From RH-AL1 sp965214415 (lineage in GTDB: Bacteria; Pseudomonadota; Alphaproteobacteria; Rhizobiales; Beijerinckiaceae): a stretch of DNA of 64,000 nucleotides. Shown one piece after another: positions 25,120-34,384 of this stretch (position 1 is the stretch's first letter; every line of letters begins with the position of its first letter). The notes beneath the pieces are model-generated. The model made no database searches. It was not told the origin of the DNA and was given only the letters and a program-made list of their open reading frames with translations. Location: positions 3,658,001 through 3,722,000 of the forward strand of contig CBDCBQ010000003.1 of NCBI GenBank assembly GCA_965214415.1. Direction: 5' to 3'. A program made the translations under genes and the position numbers.

Positions 25120-25326
25120 CTAACGTCGGTGCCAGGATGGCGGCGTGTCGACGACGCGGACGCTGGCACCGCCGCCGAGGCGGAGCGTGACGACGGCTTG
25201 ATCCGCGGCCGGCTCGGGCTTCGCGCTCGCGAAAGCGGCAAGTGCGGCGGGCTCTGCCGCCCGCAGCGCGTCGCGCTTGCGGATCGCCTCGCGCGTGATC
25301 TTCATGGCATAGGCGTAGCTGAGCAT
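25120..25326 (-). CDS. Small hypothetical protein, 68 aa
   Basis: Basic, alanine-rich protein beginning MLSYAYAMKITREAIRKRD with a later AVVTLRLGGGASVRVVD strand-like segment. Family not recognised. It is convergent with cobI, with only five bases between the stops. A good ribosome binding site (cggagga) precedes this ATG, which is why it is preferred over an open frame starting ten codons earlier. Confidence 0.5.
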   Translation of the reverse strand: MLSYAYAMKITREAIRKRDALRAAEPAALAAFASAKPEPAADQAVVTLRLGGGASVRVVDTPPSWHRR

Positions 25327-25380
25327 GGCGTCCTCCGTCGATGACGAAGCTCGCACCCACCGCCTGCCGGTGCAAGCGGC

Positions 25381-26916
25381 CTACCGCCCGCGCCCGACCA
25401 CCCCGCGCTCGCGGGCCCAGACGATCAGCTTGGCGCGGCTGGTGACGCCGGTCTTGCGGTACAGGCTCGTCACGTGGTTGCGCACGGTGTTGCGCGAGAC
25501 GTGCAGCTCCTCGGCGATCGCGGCATCGTCGAGACCCTGGCAGACGAGGCCGAGCACCTCGCGAGCGCGGGGCGGCAGAGCGGCGACGCTCGTCGTGTCG
25601 GCCTGGTCGCCAGCCGGCCGGCGCATGCGGGCGAGCTTGTCGAGCACGACGTCGGTGAACCAGTCGGTGTCGCGCATCACCGCCTCGATCGCGTGCGCGA
25701 CCTCGACGTGGGTGCGGTTGCGTTCGGAAATGTTCTGCGCGACGAGCAGCACGCAGCGCTTGCCGTGGATCTCGACGGCTTCGGCCGAGACCAAACATTC
25801 GAGCAAGCCGCCGCTGCGCGTGTTGAGCGCCAGCGCCAGCCCGCGGGCGCGGCCATCCTTCTTCAGGAGCGCCTCGATCTCGGCGCTGGAGGCAGCCTCG
25901 GCCCACAAAGGCAGGTCGGCCGCCGCCTTGCCGACGACGTCGGCCGCGGCATAACCCGTCTCCTGCTCGTAGGCCGCGTTGACGAGCACGATCTCGAGCC
26001 GCTCGCGCAGCGCGACGAGGCTCGGCACCGGCGCCAGTCGAAACGCGATCTCGAAGCGCTCCTCGCTCTCCTTCAGCGCCGCCTCCGCCTGGCGCCGGTC
26101 GTCGAGGTCGGCGAAGGTGAACAGCATGCAGCGCGTGTCGGCGATCGTGATCGGCTGGCCGGCGACGATCACGCCCTTGTCGCCGCCGTTCGGCAATTGC
26201 AGCAGCGCCTCCATCTGCGGGATGGTGCGGCCCTCCTTCATGCGCTCGATGGCGAGTTCGCGGCGGGCGGCGCCCTCCAGCACGTCGACCTCGTAGATCG
26301 AGCGGCCGTCGACGTCGCCGTCGCGGTAGCCCGTCATGTCGCGGAAGCCCGCGTTGACGCGCATGAATTTCAGATCGTGCAGGCGCAGGATCGCGGCCGG
26401 CGCCGGATTGGCCTTGAAATACTGCTCGAAGCGGGCCTCCGCGTCGTAGCGCTCGGTCTCGTCGTCGAGGATCAGGACGAGGGCATCGGGGCGCCCGTCA
26501 TCGTCGCGCAGCACGAGCGAGCGCACGCGATGCGTCCAGTGCGCGTCGGCGTCGCCGCGCGGGGCGACATCGACGATGACCTCGTCGACGGCCTCGCCCG
26601 CAAGCAGCCGCTCCATCGGCGACTGGCCATGCGCGACAGCCTTGCGGTCGTGGCGGTAACGCAGATCGAAGCGCTCGCGGTAGTCCTCGGCCGTCGCGCC
26701 GAGCGCCTCGACCGTCTCGACCCCGTGCATCTGCAACGCATAGGGATTGGCCCATAGGATACGGCGGTCGGTGTCGATCAGGATGACGCCGTCGCTCATG
26801 CCGGCGACGATCTCGCGCAGATGGCGCGCGCTGGTCTTCAGGTGCCGGGTATCGCCAGGCGGCGGCGGCACGGAAGGGGAGGTAGCGGGCGAGCGGGTCG
26901 CGGGCAAACGGGTCAT
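25381..26916 (-). CDS. Multi-PAS LuxR-type transcriptional regulator
   Basis: About 511 residues. At least three PAS-like sensory domains are visible: one from about residue 32 with MSDGVILIDTDRRILWANP, one from about 160 with ILRLHDLKFMRVNAGFRDMTGY, and one from about 285 with ERLEIVLVNAAYEQETGY. The C-terminus is a LuxR/GerE helix-turn-helix (LPPRAREVLGLVCQGLDDAAIAEEL then VSRNTVRNHVTSLYRKTGV). No phosphoacceptor domain is present, so input is through the PAS domains. The ATG giving MTRLPATRSP is preferred to one ten codons upstream. It follows the acyl-CoA ligase gene by 57 bases and could regulate that pair. The ligand is unknown. Confidence 0.9.
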   Translation of the reverse strand: MTRLPATRSPATSPSVPPPPGDTRHLKTSARHLREIVAGMSDGVILIDTDRRILWANPYALQMHGVETVEALGATAEDYRERFDLRYRHDRKAVAHGQSPMERLLAGEAVDEVIVDVAPRGDADAHWTHRVRSLVLRDDDGRPDALVLILDDETERYDAEARFEQYFKANPAPAAILRLHDLKFMRVNAGFRDMTGYRDGDVDGRSIYEVDVLEGAARRELAIERMKEGRTIPQMEALLQLPNGGDKGVIVAGQPITIADTRCMLFTFADLDDRRQAEAALKESEERFEIAFRLAPVPSLVALRERLEIVLVNAAYEQETGYAAADVVGKAAADLPLWAEAASSAEIEALLKKDGRARGLALALNTRSGGLLECLVSAEAVEIHGKRCVLLVAQNISERNRTHVEVAHAIEAVMRDTDWFTDVVLDKLARMRRPAGDQADTTSVAALPPRAREVLGLVCQGLDDAAIAEELHVSRNTVRNHVTSLYRKTGVTSRAKLIVWARERGVVGRGR

Positions 26917-26973
26917 GGTGCGGCTTTTCAAAGTGACGCCGGTCAACGCCGGACACGCGCGCTGGGTCCACGT

Positions 26974-28521
26974 CTAGATCGCTCGCCCTTGACCCTCCCA
27001 ATAGGGCGCGCGGAGCTTGCGCTTGAATATCTTGCCGGAGTCCTCGCGCGGAAGGGCGTCGGCGAACTCGATCACCTTCGGCAGCTTGTAGCGCGCGAGC
27101 GTCTCGCCCAACGCCGCGCGGATCGTCTCGCGCGTCAAGCCCGCGCCGGCATCGGCTTCGACATGGGCGCCGACGTCGGCCTCGATATGGGCGCAGACGG
27201 CCTCGCCGAAATCGTCGTCGGGGATGCCGAAGACAGCGCAATCGCGGACGCCGGCGATCGCCATCAGCGCCGCCTCGATCTCGGCCGGATAGATGTTGAC
27301 CCCGCCGGAGATGATCATGTCGCGCTTGCGGTCGCAGAGGAACACGTAGCCGTCGGCGTCGATCCAGCCGATGTCCCCGACGGTGACGAGCCCGTCGCGG
27401 CCGATCACGGCGCGCTCGTCGTCGCGGCCGTGGTAGGTGAACTCCGCCATCCCTCCCGCGCGCATGTAGATCTCGCCGATCTCGCCCGCCGGCAGGAGCT
27501 TGCCCTCGCCATCGTAGGCGGCGACGATGCCACCGGGCAGCGCGCGGCCGACGGTGCCGGGCTTGCGCAGCGCCTCCTCGGAGGAGTGCCAAACCGGAAT
27601 GCCGGTCTCCGTCGAGCCGTAGTACTCGTTGATGACGGGGCCCCACCACGCGATCATCGCCTGCTTCAGCGCGGGCGGACAGGGCGCGGCGCCGTGCACG
27701 ACGAAGCGCAGCGACGAGACATCGTAGCGCCGCCGCGTCGCCTCGGGCAGGCGCAGCAGCCGCGTGAACATGGTCGGCACCATGTGCATGTGGCTCACCT
27801 TGTGCCGCTCGATAAGCTGCAGCATCTCCTCGGCCTCGAAGCGCGGCTCGAGCACGATCGTGGCGCCGACGCGGTGCGCGGTCAGGCCATAACCGTTTGG
27901 TGCCGAATGATACATCGGCCCGTTCATCAGTACGATCTGGTGCTCGCCCTCGATGAGGCCGTAGGAACGCTCGGTATTGGCATGGCGCGCCGCGCGCTCG
28001 TCCTCGCTGGTCGGCTGGCGCCGCACGCCCTTGGGGCGGCCTGTCGTGCCGGAGGTGTAGATCATCGAGCCGGTCTGCGGCGCCGGCGGCGGCTCAGGCT
28101 CCCCGGCGGCCGCCGCGATCCAGCCGTCCCAGTCGTGCCGGTCCGGCGCCATCGCGCCGGGCGCGATGGCGTAGGCCGCGGCGATCTCCGGCGGCGTCGC
28201 CACCGCGCGCACCATCGTGCCGGGCCGCACGGCATCGCCGAGCTTGGCCAGCAGATCGTCGTGGCCAACGAGCAGCGGCGCGCCGCAATCGCGCAGGATG
28301 TAGCCGATCTCGTCTTGCGTATTGTGCCAGTTGATCGGCGTCGCGTAGGCGCCGATGGTTTGGGCCGCGACCGACGCCTCGAGAAACGCGAAGTCGTTGC
28401 GCAACAGCAGCGCGACGGCGTCGCCCGCGCGGATGCCCGCGGCGTGCATCGCCTTCGCGGCGAGCGCGATGCGGGCCGCGAGCGCGTCGCCGTCCAGCGT
28501 GCGCTCGCCGGAGAGAATCAC
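26974..28521 (-). CDS. Acyl-CoA synthetase (AMP-forming)
   Basis: 515-residue member of the ANL superfamily that activates a carboxylic acid to its CoA thioester through an acyl-AMP. The P-loop motif MIYTSGTTGRPKGV is near residue 150, YYGSTETG near 300, GDIGWIDADGYVFLCDRKRD near 390, and a C-terminal lysine motif REDSGKIFKRKLR close to the end. The substrate is unknown; a medium- or aromatic-chain acid is possible. Its start overlaps the stop of the nitronate monooxygenase-like gene by four bases, so both act in one operon. Confidence 0.92.
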   Translation of the reverse strand: MILSGERTLDGDALAARIALAAKAMHAAGIRAGDAVALLLRNDFAFLEASVAAQTIGAYATPINWHNTQDEIGYILRDCGAPLLVGHDDLLAKLGDAVRPGTMVRAVATPPEIAAAYAIAPGAMAPDRHDWDGWIAAAAGEPEPPPAPQTGSMIYTSGTTGRPKGVRRQPTSEDERAARHANTERSYGLIEGEHQIVLMNGPMYHSAPNGYGLTAHRVGATIVLEPRFEAEEMLQLIERHKVSHMHMVPTMFTRLLRLPEATRRRYDVSSLRFVVHGAAPCPPALKQAMIAWWGPVINEYYGSTETGIPVWHSSEEALRKPGTVGRALPGGIVAAYDGEGKLLPAGEIGEIYMRAGGMAEFTYHGRDDERAVIGRDGLVTVGDIGWIDADGYVFLCDRKRDMIISGGVNIYPAEIEAALMAIAGVRDCAVFGIPDDDFGEAVCAHIEADVGAHVEADAGAGLTRETIRAALGETLARYKLPKVIEFADALPREDSGKIFKRKLRAPYWEGQGRAI

Positions 28522-29525
28522 GCGACCGCCGCGGCCGCCGGTCGCGCCCAGGACGAGACGTGGCCGCCAGCGACGCGCGCGAGCGCCGCATCGTATTCCC
28601 GCGCGAGCCGGTCGACACGCTCGGCGACGCTGGCGACGGCATCGATCGCGCCGATGCCCTGGCCGCAGCCCCAGATGTCGCGCCAGGCCTTGGAGCGCTG
28701 GTTGCCGCCGGAGCCAAAGTTCATCTTCGAGGCGTCGCCCACCGGCAGATCGTCGGGGTCCATACCGGCGGCGACGATCGACGGCTTCAGGTAGTTGCCG
28801 TGCACGCCGGTGAAAAGGTTCGAGTAGACGATGTCATCGGCGCGGCTGTCGACGATCATCTGCTTGTAATCCTCGGCCGCACGAGCCTCGCGCGTGGCGA
28901 TGAAGGCCGAGCCGATGTAGGCGAGATCGGCGCCGGCGGCGCGGGCGGCGAGGATGGCGTCGCCGGTCGCGATCGAGCCCGACAGCAGCAGCGGTCCCGC
29001 GAACCAGGCGCGGATCTCCTGGATCAGCGCGAACGGCGACAGCGTGCCGGCATGGCCGCCAGCGCCCGCGGCGACCGCGATGAGGCCTGTCGCGCCCTTC
29101 TCGATCGCCTTATGGGCGAAGCGGTCGTTGATGATGTCGTGCAGCGTGATGCCGCCATAGCCCTTGATCGCGGAATTGACCTCCTCGCGCGCGCCGAGCG
29201 AGGTGATGACGATCGGCACCTCGTGCTTGACGCAGAGCGCGACGTCCTCCTCGAGCCGATCGTTGCTTTTATGCACGATCTGGTTGACGGCAAACGGTGC
29301 GGACGGCGCCTCGGGATTGCGCCGGTCGTGGGCGGCGAGCTCCTCGCGGATCTGATGAAGCCACTCGTCGAGCTGGCTGATCGGCCGCGCGTTGAGCGCC
29401 GGAAACGAGCCGACGATGCCGGCCTTGCACTGCGCGATGACGAGATCCGGCCCAGAGATGATGAACAGCGGCGCGCCGACGACGGGCAGGCGCAAACGGT
29501 TCGCGAGGACGGGCGGGAGGGTCAT
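28518..29525 (-). CDS. NAD(P)H-dependent flavin oxidoreductase, nitronate monooxygenase family
   Basis: 335-residue FMN TIM-barrel protein. Family features are PVVGAPLFIISGPDLVIAQ near the start, the flavin-binding AAGAGGHAGTLSP (about 150-162), IATGDAILAARAAGADLAYIGSAF (about 185-208) and FGSGGNQRSKAW (about 280). Members oxidise nitronates or act on enoyl substrates. Its operon with an acyl-CoA ligase makes a catabolic role likely, but the reaction cannot be fixed. It is the first gene of the pair, and its start lies 165 bases from the RND permease end. Confidence 0.88.
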   Translation of the reverse strand: MTLPPVLANRLRLPVVGAPLFIISGPDLVIAQCKAGIVGSFPALNARPISQLDEWLHQIREELAAHDRRNPEAPSAPFAVNQIVHKSNDRLEEDVALCVKHEVPIVITSLGAREEVNSAIKGYGGITLHDIINDRFAHKAIEKGATGLIAVAAGAGGHAGTLSPFALIQEIRAWFAGPLLLSGSIATGDAILAARAAGADLAYIGSAFIATREARAAEDYKQMIVDSRADDIVYSNLFTGVHGNYLKPSIVAAGMDPDDLPVGDASKMNFGSGGNQRSKAWRDIWGCGQGIGAIDAVASVAERVDRLAREYDAALARVAGGHVSSWARPAAAAVA

Positions 29526-29690
29526 GGATGCTCCTGAGGGACCGCTGGCGGATGCACACCCGCGCGCCGCCGAACCATAAGGCCAGCAAAGTCAACGCCG
29601 CAAGCGCCCTTGGTCAACTTGCGTCGGCGGACGCCGCGACAAGGCAGCTTGCGCTCAGTCGCCTGGTTCGCCTCTCAGAAAGATCCCGCC

Positions 29691-32600
29691 TCAGGCGTGC
29701 TTCGGCACGCGGCGCTCGCCGCCGGGCTGGCGGTCGCGGCGGCGGTGGAAGACGCGCTGGACGGTGACGTAGAAGATCGGCGTGAAGATGAGCCCGAACA
29801 GGGTGACGCCGAGCATGCCGAAGAACACGGTTGTGCCGAGCGTCTGCCGCATCTCGGCCCCCGCGCCGGTGGCGACCAGCAGCGGCACCACGCCGAGGAT
29901 GAAGGCGAAGGACGTCATCAGGATTGGCCGCAGGCGCGTGCGCCCTGCCTGCACGGCAGCCTCGATGCTGGAGCTGCCGGAGTCCTCCGCCTGGCGCGCG
30001 AATTCGACGATCAGGATCGCGTTCTTGGCGGCGAGACCGACGAGCACGGTGAAGCCGATCTGCGCCAGGATGTCGACGTTCATGGTGCGGTACATGAGCC
30101 CCGTCACCGCCGCCAGCAGGCACATCGGCACGATGAGCACCACCGCGAGCGGCAGGCTCCAGCTCTCGTATTGCGCCGCGAGCACCAGGAACACGAAGAA
30201 GATCGAGGCGCCGAAGATCAGCAGCGTCGTGTTGCCCGCCGTCGTCTGCTGGTAGGCGAGGTCCGTCCACTCGTAGCTCATGCCCTGCGGCAGCCGCTCC
30301 TGCGCGACCTTCGCCATCACCGCGAGGCCGTAGCTCGACGCGATGCCGGGCAGCGTGCCGCCTTGCACCTCGGCGGCGGGATAGAGATTGTAGCGGGGCA
30401 CACGATAGGGGTCCGAGGTGCGCTTGAGCTGCGCGACCGCCGAGATCGGCACCATCTCGCCGGCCGCGTTGCGCATCTTCAGATGGGCGATGTCCTCGAC
30501 CGTGTTGCGATAGCGCCCGTCGGCCTGCGCCAGCACCTCGTAGGTGCGGCCGAGAAAGTTGAAGTCGTTGATGTAGGCAGAGCCGAGGTAGAGCTGCATC
30601 GTGTTGAAGATCGCCGAGGGCTGAATGCCGAGCTTCTCGGCGCGCTCGCGGTCGATGTCGGCATAGATGCTCGGCGTGCCTGTGGTGAACGGCGTGAACA
30701 GCTGGCCCATGCCGGGCACCTGGCTCGCCGCGCCGATGATATCCCACGCCGCGGCCTGCAGCGCATGCGGCCCGAGGTTGCGCTGATCCTCCAGCATCAT
30801 CTTGAAGCCGCCGGCGGTACCGAGACCCGGCACGGGGGGCGGCGGGATGGCGAGGATGAAGGCGCCCTGGATGCCGGCCAGCGCTTGATTGACCTTCTGC
30901 AACACCACCGGCGCCGTCAGGCCTTCGCGGTCGCGCTCCTCGAACGGCTTCATGTTGATGAAGATCGCGCCGGCGTTGGAGGCTTGCGTGAGGGTCGCGC
31001 CGTCGAGGCCCGCGAACGCGACCTCGTTGGCGACGCCCGGCACCTTCTTGAGGCGCTCGGTCGCCTCGCGGATCACCTCGTCGGTTCGCGACAGCGAGGC
31101 GCCCGGCGGCAGTTGGTAGATGGAGATCAGATAGCCGAGATCCTGGTCGGGTATGAAGCCCGTCGGCGCGCGGAAGAACTGTAGGCCGGTGAGCGCGATG
31201 AGCCCGGCATACGCGATGAGCATCACCGCGCCGATGCGCACCATCCGTCCGACGAGCCGACCGTAGCCGTCGGACAGCCAGGCGAACGAGCGATTGAACA
31301 GCGCGAAGAACGCGATGAACGGCCGCGCGATCAGCGGGGCGCGGGCGGCGTGCTCCTCCTCGTGCGGCTTGAACAGCAGGGCGCACAGGGCAGGGCTCAA
31401 GGTCAGCGAGACGAAGGCCGACACGATGGTCGAGGCGGCGATGGTGACGGCGAATTGGCGAAAGAACTGTCCCGAGATGCCGGAGATGAAGGCCGAGGGC
31501 ACGAAAACCGCGCAGAGCGTCAGCGCGATCGCGATCAGCGCGCCGCCGACCTCGTCCATCGTCTTGTGCGCGGCCTCGCGCGGCGACAGACCAAGGCGCA
31601 GGTTGCGCTCGACGTTCTCGACGACGACGATCGCGTCGTCGACGACGATGCCGACGGCAAGCACGAGGCCGAACAGAGAAAGGTTGTTGAGCGAGAGCCC
31701 GAACGCGGCGAGCACGGTGAATGTGCCGACGAGCGAGATCGGGATCGCCACGATCGGAATGATCGACGCGCGCCACGTCTGCAAAAAGACGATCACGACG
31801 ACGACGACGAGCGCGACGGCTTCCAGAATGGTGCGCACCACCTCGCGCACGGATTGCGCGATGAAGGTCGTCGTGTCGTAGATGATGTCGTACTTTAAGC
31901 CTTGGGGGAATTGCTTGGCCATCTTGGCCATCGCGGCCTTGACGCGCGAGGCCATGGCGAGCGCGTTGGTGCCCGGCTGCTGGTAGATCAGGATCGGCAC
32001 GGCGCTCTCGCCGTCGAGGTAACCGTTGGCGCCGTAGTTCTGGCCGCCCAGTTCGACATAGCCGATGTCGCGCACCCGCGTGACGCGGCCCTGCGCGTCG
32101 GACTTCAAGAGGATGTCGGCGAATTGCGCGGGATCGGTGAGCCGGCCGAGCGCCTTAACGTTGAGCTGGAACGCGCCGGGCTTGGGCACCGGCGGCTGGT
32201 CGAGCACGCCGCCGGAGACCTGCACGTTCTGCGCCTGCAGCGCGGCGATGATCTCCTCGGCGGTAAGGTTGCGCGCCGCCGCCTTGTCCGGATCGAGCCA
32301 GATGCGCATCGCATAATCGTGACTGCCGAAGACCTGCGCGTCGCCGACGCCCTCGACGCGCAACAGCTCGTCGCGCAGATGAAGCGTCGCGTAATTCGAC
32401 ATGTAGAGCTGGTCGCGCGAGTGGTCCGGCGACAGCAGATGGATCACCATCATCAGGTCGGGCGAGCTTTTCTTCACCGTGATGCCGAGGCGCTGCACGA
32501 CGTCCGGCAGGCGCGGCGTCGCGATCGCCACGCGGTTCTGGGTCAGCACCTGCGCGGTATCGAGGTTCGTTCCCAAACGAAAGGTGACGGTGATGAGAAG

Positions 32601-32867
32601 ATTGCCGTCGCCGGTCGACTGGCTCGAGAAATAGAGCATGTTCTCGACGCCGTTGATCTGCTGCTCGAGCGGCGTCGCCACCGTCTCGGCGACCGTCTCG
32701 GCCGAGGCCCCGGGGTACATCGTCGTGATCTGGATCGTCGGCGGGGCGATCTCGGGATATTGCGCGATCGGCAGCGCGATATAGGCGACGAGGCCGACGA
32801 TCGTGATGAACAGGCTGACGACGACCGCGAAGATCGGCCGGTCGATGAAGAAGTGCGAGAGCTTCAT
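29691..32867 (-). CDS. RND multidrug efflux permease, HAE1 family
   Basis: 1058-residue inner-membrane proton/drug antiporter. It begins with the hallmark FFIDRPIFAVVVSLFI, has two large periplasmic loops, twelve predicted helices, and the proton-relay pair Asp-Asp in LAVGIVVDDAIVVVENVER (about 400-418). The early AYIALPIAQYPEIAPPTIQI stretch and the DAQVFGSHDYAMRIWLD region place it with AcrB/MexB-type pumps. It works with the upstream adaptor and an outer-membrane channel, which is not encoded here. It is separated from the adaptor gene by 214 bases filled with inverted repeats. Control is probably through the adjacent TetR protein. Confidence 0.96.
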   Translation of the reverse strand: MKLSHFFIDRPIFAVVVSLFITIVGLVAYIALPIAQYPEIAPPTIQITTMYPGASAETVAETVATPLEQQINGVENMLYFSSQSTGDGNLLITVTFRLGTNLDTAQVLTQNRVAIATPRLPDVVQRLGITVKKSSPDLMMVIHLLSPDHSRDQLYMSNYATLHLRDELLRVEGVGDAQVFGSHDYAMRIWLDPDKAAARNLTAEEIIAALQAQNVQVSGGVLDQPPVPKPGAFQLNVKALGRLTDPAQFADILLKSDAQGRVTRVRDIGYVELGGQNYGANGYLDGESAVPILIYQQPGTNALAMASRVKAAMAKMAKQFPQGLKYDIIYDTTTFIAQSVREVVRTILEAVALVVVVVIVFLQTWRASIIPIVAIPISLVGTFTVLAAFGLSLNNLSLFGLVLAVGIVVDDAIVVVENVERNLRLGLSPREAAHKTMDEVGGALIAIALTLCAVFVPSAFISGISGQFFRQFAVTIAASTIVSAFVSLTLSPALCALLFKPHEEEHAARAPLIARPFIAFFALFNRSFAWLSDGYGRLVGRMVRIGAVMLIAYAGLIALTGLQFFRAPTGFIPDQDLGYLISIYQLPPGASLSRTDEVIREATERLKKVPGVANEVAFAGLDGATLTQASNAGAIFINMKPFEERDREGLTAPVVLQKVNQALAGIQGAFILAIPPPPVPGLGTAGGFKMMLEDQRNLGPHALQAAAWDIIGAASQVPGMGQLFTPFTTGTPSIYADIDRERAEKLGIQPSAIFNTMQLYLGSAYINDFNFLGRTYEVLAQADGRYRNTVEDIAHLKMRNAAGEMVPISAVAQLKRTSDPYRVPRYNLYPAAEVQGGTLPGIASSYGLAVMAKVAQERLPQGMSYEWTDLAYQQTTAGNTTLLIFGASIFFVFLVLAAQYESWSLPLAVVLIVPMCLLAAVTGLMYRTMNVDILAQIGFTVLVGLAAKNAILIVEFARQAEDSGSSSIEAAVQAGRTRLRPILMTSFAFILGVVPLLVATGAGAEMRQTLGTTVFFGMLGVTLFGLIFTPIFYVTVQRVFHRRRDRQPGGERRVPKHA

Positions 32868-32901
32868 GCTGCTTCGATCTCGAAATCAGGGCGGCGTACG
32901 T

Positions 32902-33053
32902 CCTTCTCCCGTTTGCGGGAGAAGGTGGCCCGACGAAGTCGGGTCGGATGAGGGATCGTGCCGCCTGGTCCGCCATGGGGGGAGACGCGGCGAGACCCCT
33001 CATCCGACCCCGCTTCGCGGGGCCATCTTCTCCCGCAAGCGGGAGAAGAAAGG
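32902..33053. repeat. Nested inverted repeat block between adaptor and permease genes
   Basis: Left part: hairpin CCTTCTCCCG-tttg-CGGGAGAAGG, then a second hairpin around cccgac/gtcggg, then GGTCGGATGAGGG. Right part: the reverse order, CCCTCATCCGACC, a hairpin CCCCGC-ttcg-GCGGGG, and CTTCTCCCGC-aa-GCGGGAGAAG. The outer parts also pair with each other, so the whole block can fold as one long stem. A shorter relative is at 611-634. Such intergenic palindromes are common in Rhizobiales; in an operon they may stabilise the upstream adaptor message. Confidence 0.8.
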
Positions 33054-33081
33054 TCGCGCCCATTCTCGAGCAGATGCATCG

Positions 33082-34299
33082 CTAACCCTGATCGGGCGGT
33101 AGCGTGATCGTGCCCGGCTTCGGCGAGACCTTGCCGCCGGGACGCGCGAACATCAGGCCTTCGATCACGATGCGATCGTTGGGATCGAGACCCGATTTGA
33201 CGATGCGCATCTCGCCGACCGGCTTGCCGATCTCGATCGTCTTCGGCACGACCGTGTCGTCGGGCGCGACCGTCATCACCATCGTGCGCGACTGGTCCGT
33301 CGAGAGCGCGGCCTCGGGCACCAGCAGGCGCTCCTTGTCCGAGCTTGTCGGCAGCCGCAGCCGCGCGAACTGGCCGGCGGCGATGAAGAGATCGGGGTTC
33401 GGCACCGTCGCGCGGGCGCGGATCGTGCCGCTCGAGCGGTCCATCTCGTTGTCGATGAAGTCGAGCGAGCCCTTGTGTTTCCAGCCGGTCTCGTCGGAGA
33501 GCGCGATCTCGACGGACTTGTCGACCTTGCCGTCATGCGGGCTGTGCAGCAAGCGCTGGTAGGCGACATAGTCGCCCTCGCCCATGTCGAAGGCGAGGTA
33601 GATCGGGTCCTCGGAGACGATGGTCGTCAGCATCGTCGTCATGCCGCCGGACTGGCCGCCGGTGATGAGGTTGCCGACCGAGACGCGATGCGACGAGACG
33701 CGGCCCGAGATCGGCGCGACGACATGCGTCCATTCCATGTTGAGCGCCGCCGTGCGCACCGCCGCCTGCGCCTGATCGAGCGCGGCCGTCGCCCCGGCCT
33801 GCGCCTGCGTGCGCTGATCGAGCGTCTCGCGCGAGGCGTAATTGTTGCGGATCAAATCGGTGGTGCGGGCCAGCTCCTTCTGTGACAGGCCGAGCGTGGA
33901 GACGGCCGTCGCCACCTGCGCCTTGGCGTTCGCCAGCGCGATCTCGTAGGGCCGCGGGTCGATGACGAAGAGCAGATCGCCTTTCTTGACGAGCTGGCCG
34001 TCGACGAAATGGATCTCGGTGAGATAGCCCGACACCTGCGCGCGGATCTCGACGCGATCGACCGCCTCGAACTGGCCGGTGAAGGTCGTGAAGGTCGCGA
34101 GCTTGCGCCGCAACGGCGTGCTCACCGTGACGCTCGGCGGCGTCATCGCCATCGCCGGCGGCTGCTGCACCGGCTGTAGATAGGCGCGCACGCCGAGCCC
34201 GACGCCGGCGAGCAGCACGAGCAGGAGCGCCAAGCGGAGCATCCTGTTGCCGCGCGGGCGCGTCGTGTCGTCCTGGTCGCGTTCGACCCTTGCATCCAT
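33082..34299 (-). CDS. RND efflux periplasmic adaptor (membrane fusion protein)
   Basis: 405 residues. A basic cytosolic start and one membrane anchor (LALLLVLLAGVGLGVRAYL, about 22-40) are followed by the lipoyl/barrel-sandwich halves (VEIRAQVSGYLTEIHFVDGQLVKKGDLLFVIDPRPY, about 87-122, and VVAPISGRVSSHRVSVGNLI, about 193-212). The helical hairpin lies between the two, and the beta-barrel and membrane-proximal domains come after them. It bridges the permease to an outer-membrane channel. Two TetR-type dyads lie upstream, one 38 bases before this start, so repression by the next gene's product is likely. Confidence 0.94.
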   Translation of the reverse strand: MDARVERDQDDTTRPRGNRMLRLALLLVLLAGVGLGVRAYLQPVQQPPAMAMTPPSVTVSTPLRRKLATFTTFTGQFEAVDRVEIRAQVSGYLTEIHFVDGQLVKKGDLLFVIDPRPYEIALANAKAQVATAVSTLGLSQKELARTTDLIRNNYASRETLDQRTQAQAGATAALDQAQAAVRTAALNMEWTHVVAPISGRVSSHRVSVGNLITGGQSGGMTTMLTTIVSEDPIYLAFDMGEGDYVAYQRLLHSPHDGKVDKSVEIALSDETGWKHKGSLDFIDNEMDRSSGTIRARATVPNPDLFIAAGQFARLRLPTSSDKERLLVPEAALSTDQSRTMVMTVAPDDTVVPKTIEIGKPVGEMRIVKSGLDPNDRIVIEGLMFARPGGKVSPKPGTITLPPDQG

Positions 34300-34336
34300 C
34301 GAAAATCGCTCCCCGCCACAGGCAGACGAATAACCT

Positions 34337-34348
34337 TACCGATCGGTA
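34337..34348. promoter_or_regulatory. Candidate TetR operator upstream of the efflux adaptor
   Basis: Perfect 12-base palindrome TACCGATCGGTA ending 38 bases before the adaptor start codon, within the gap downstream of the tetR gene. Eleven of the twelve bases recur at 35007-35018 upstream of tetR itself. A shared dyad before both genes is the classic sign of a local repressor that controls its own gene and its target. Confidence 0.7.
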
Positions 34349-34384
34349 CGTTATTAGTCAAACGTTGGTGGTCGAAATGGCCGT

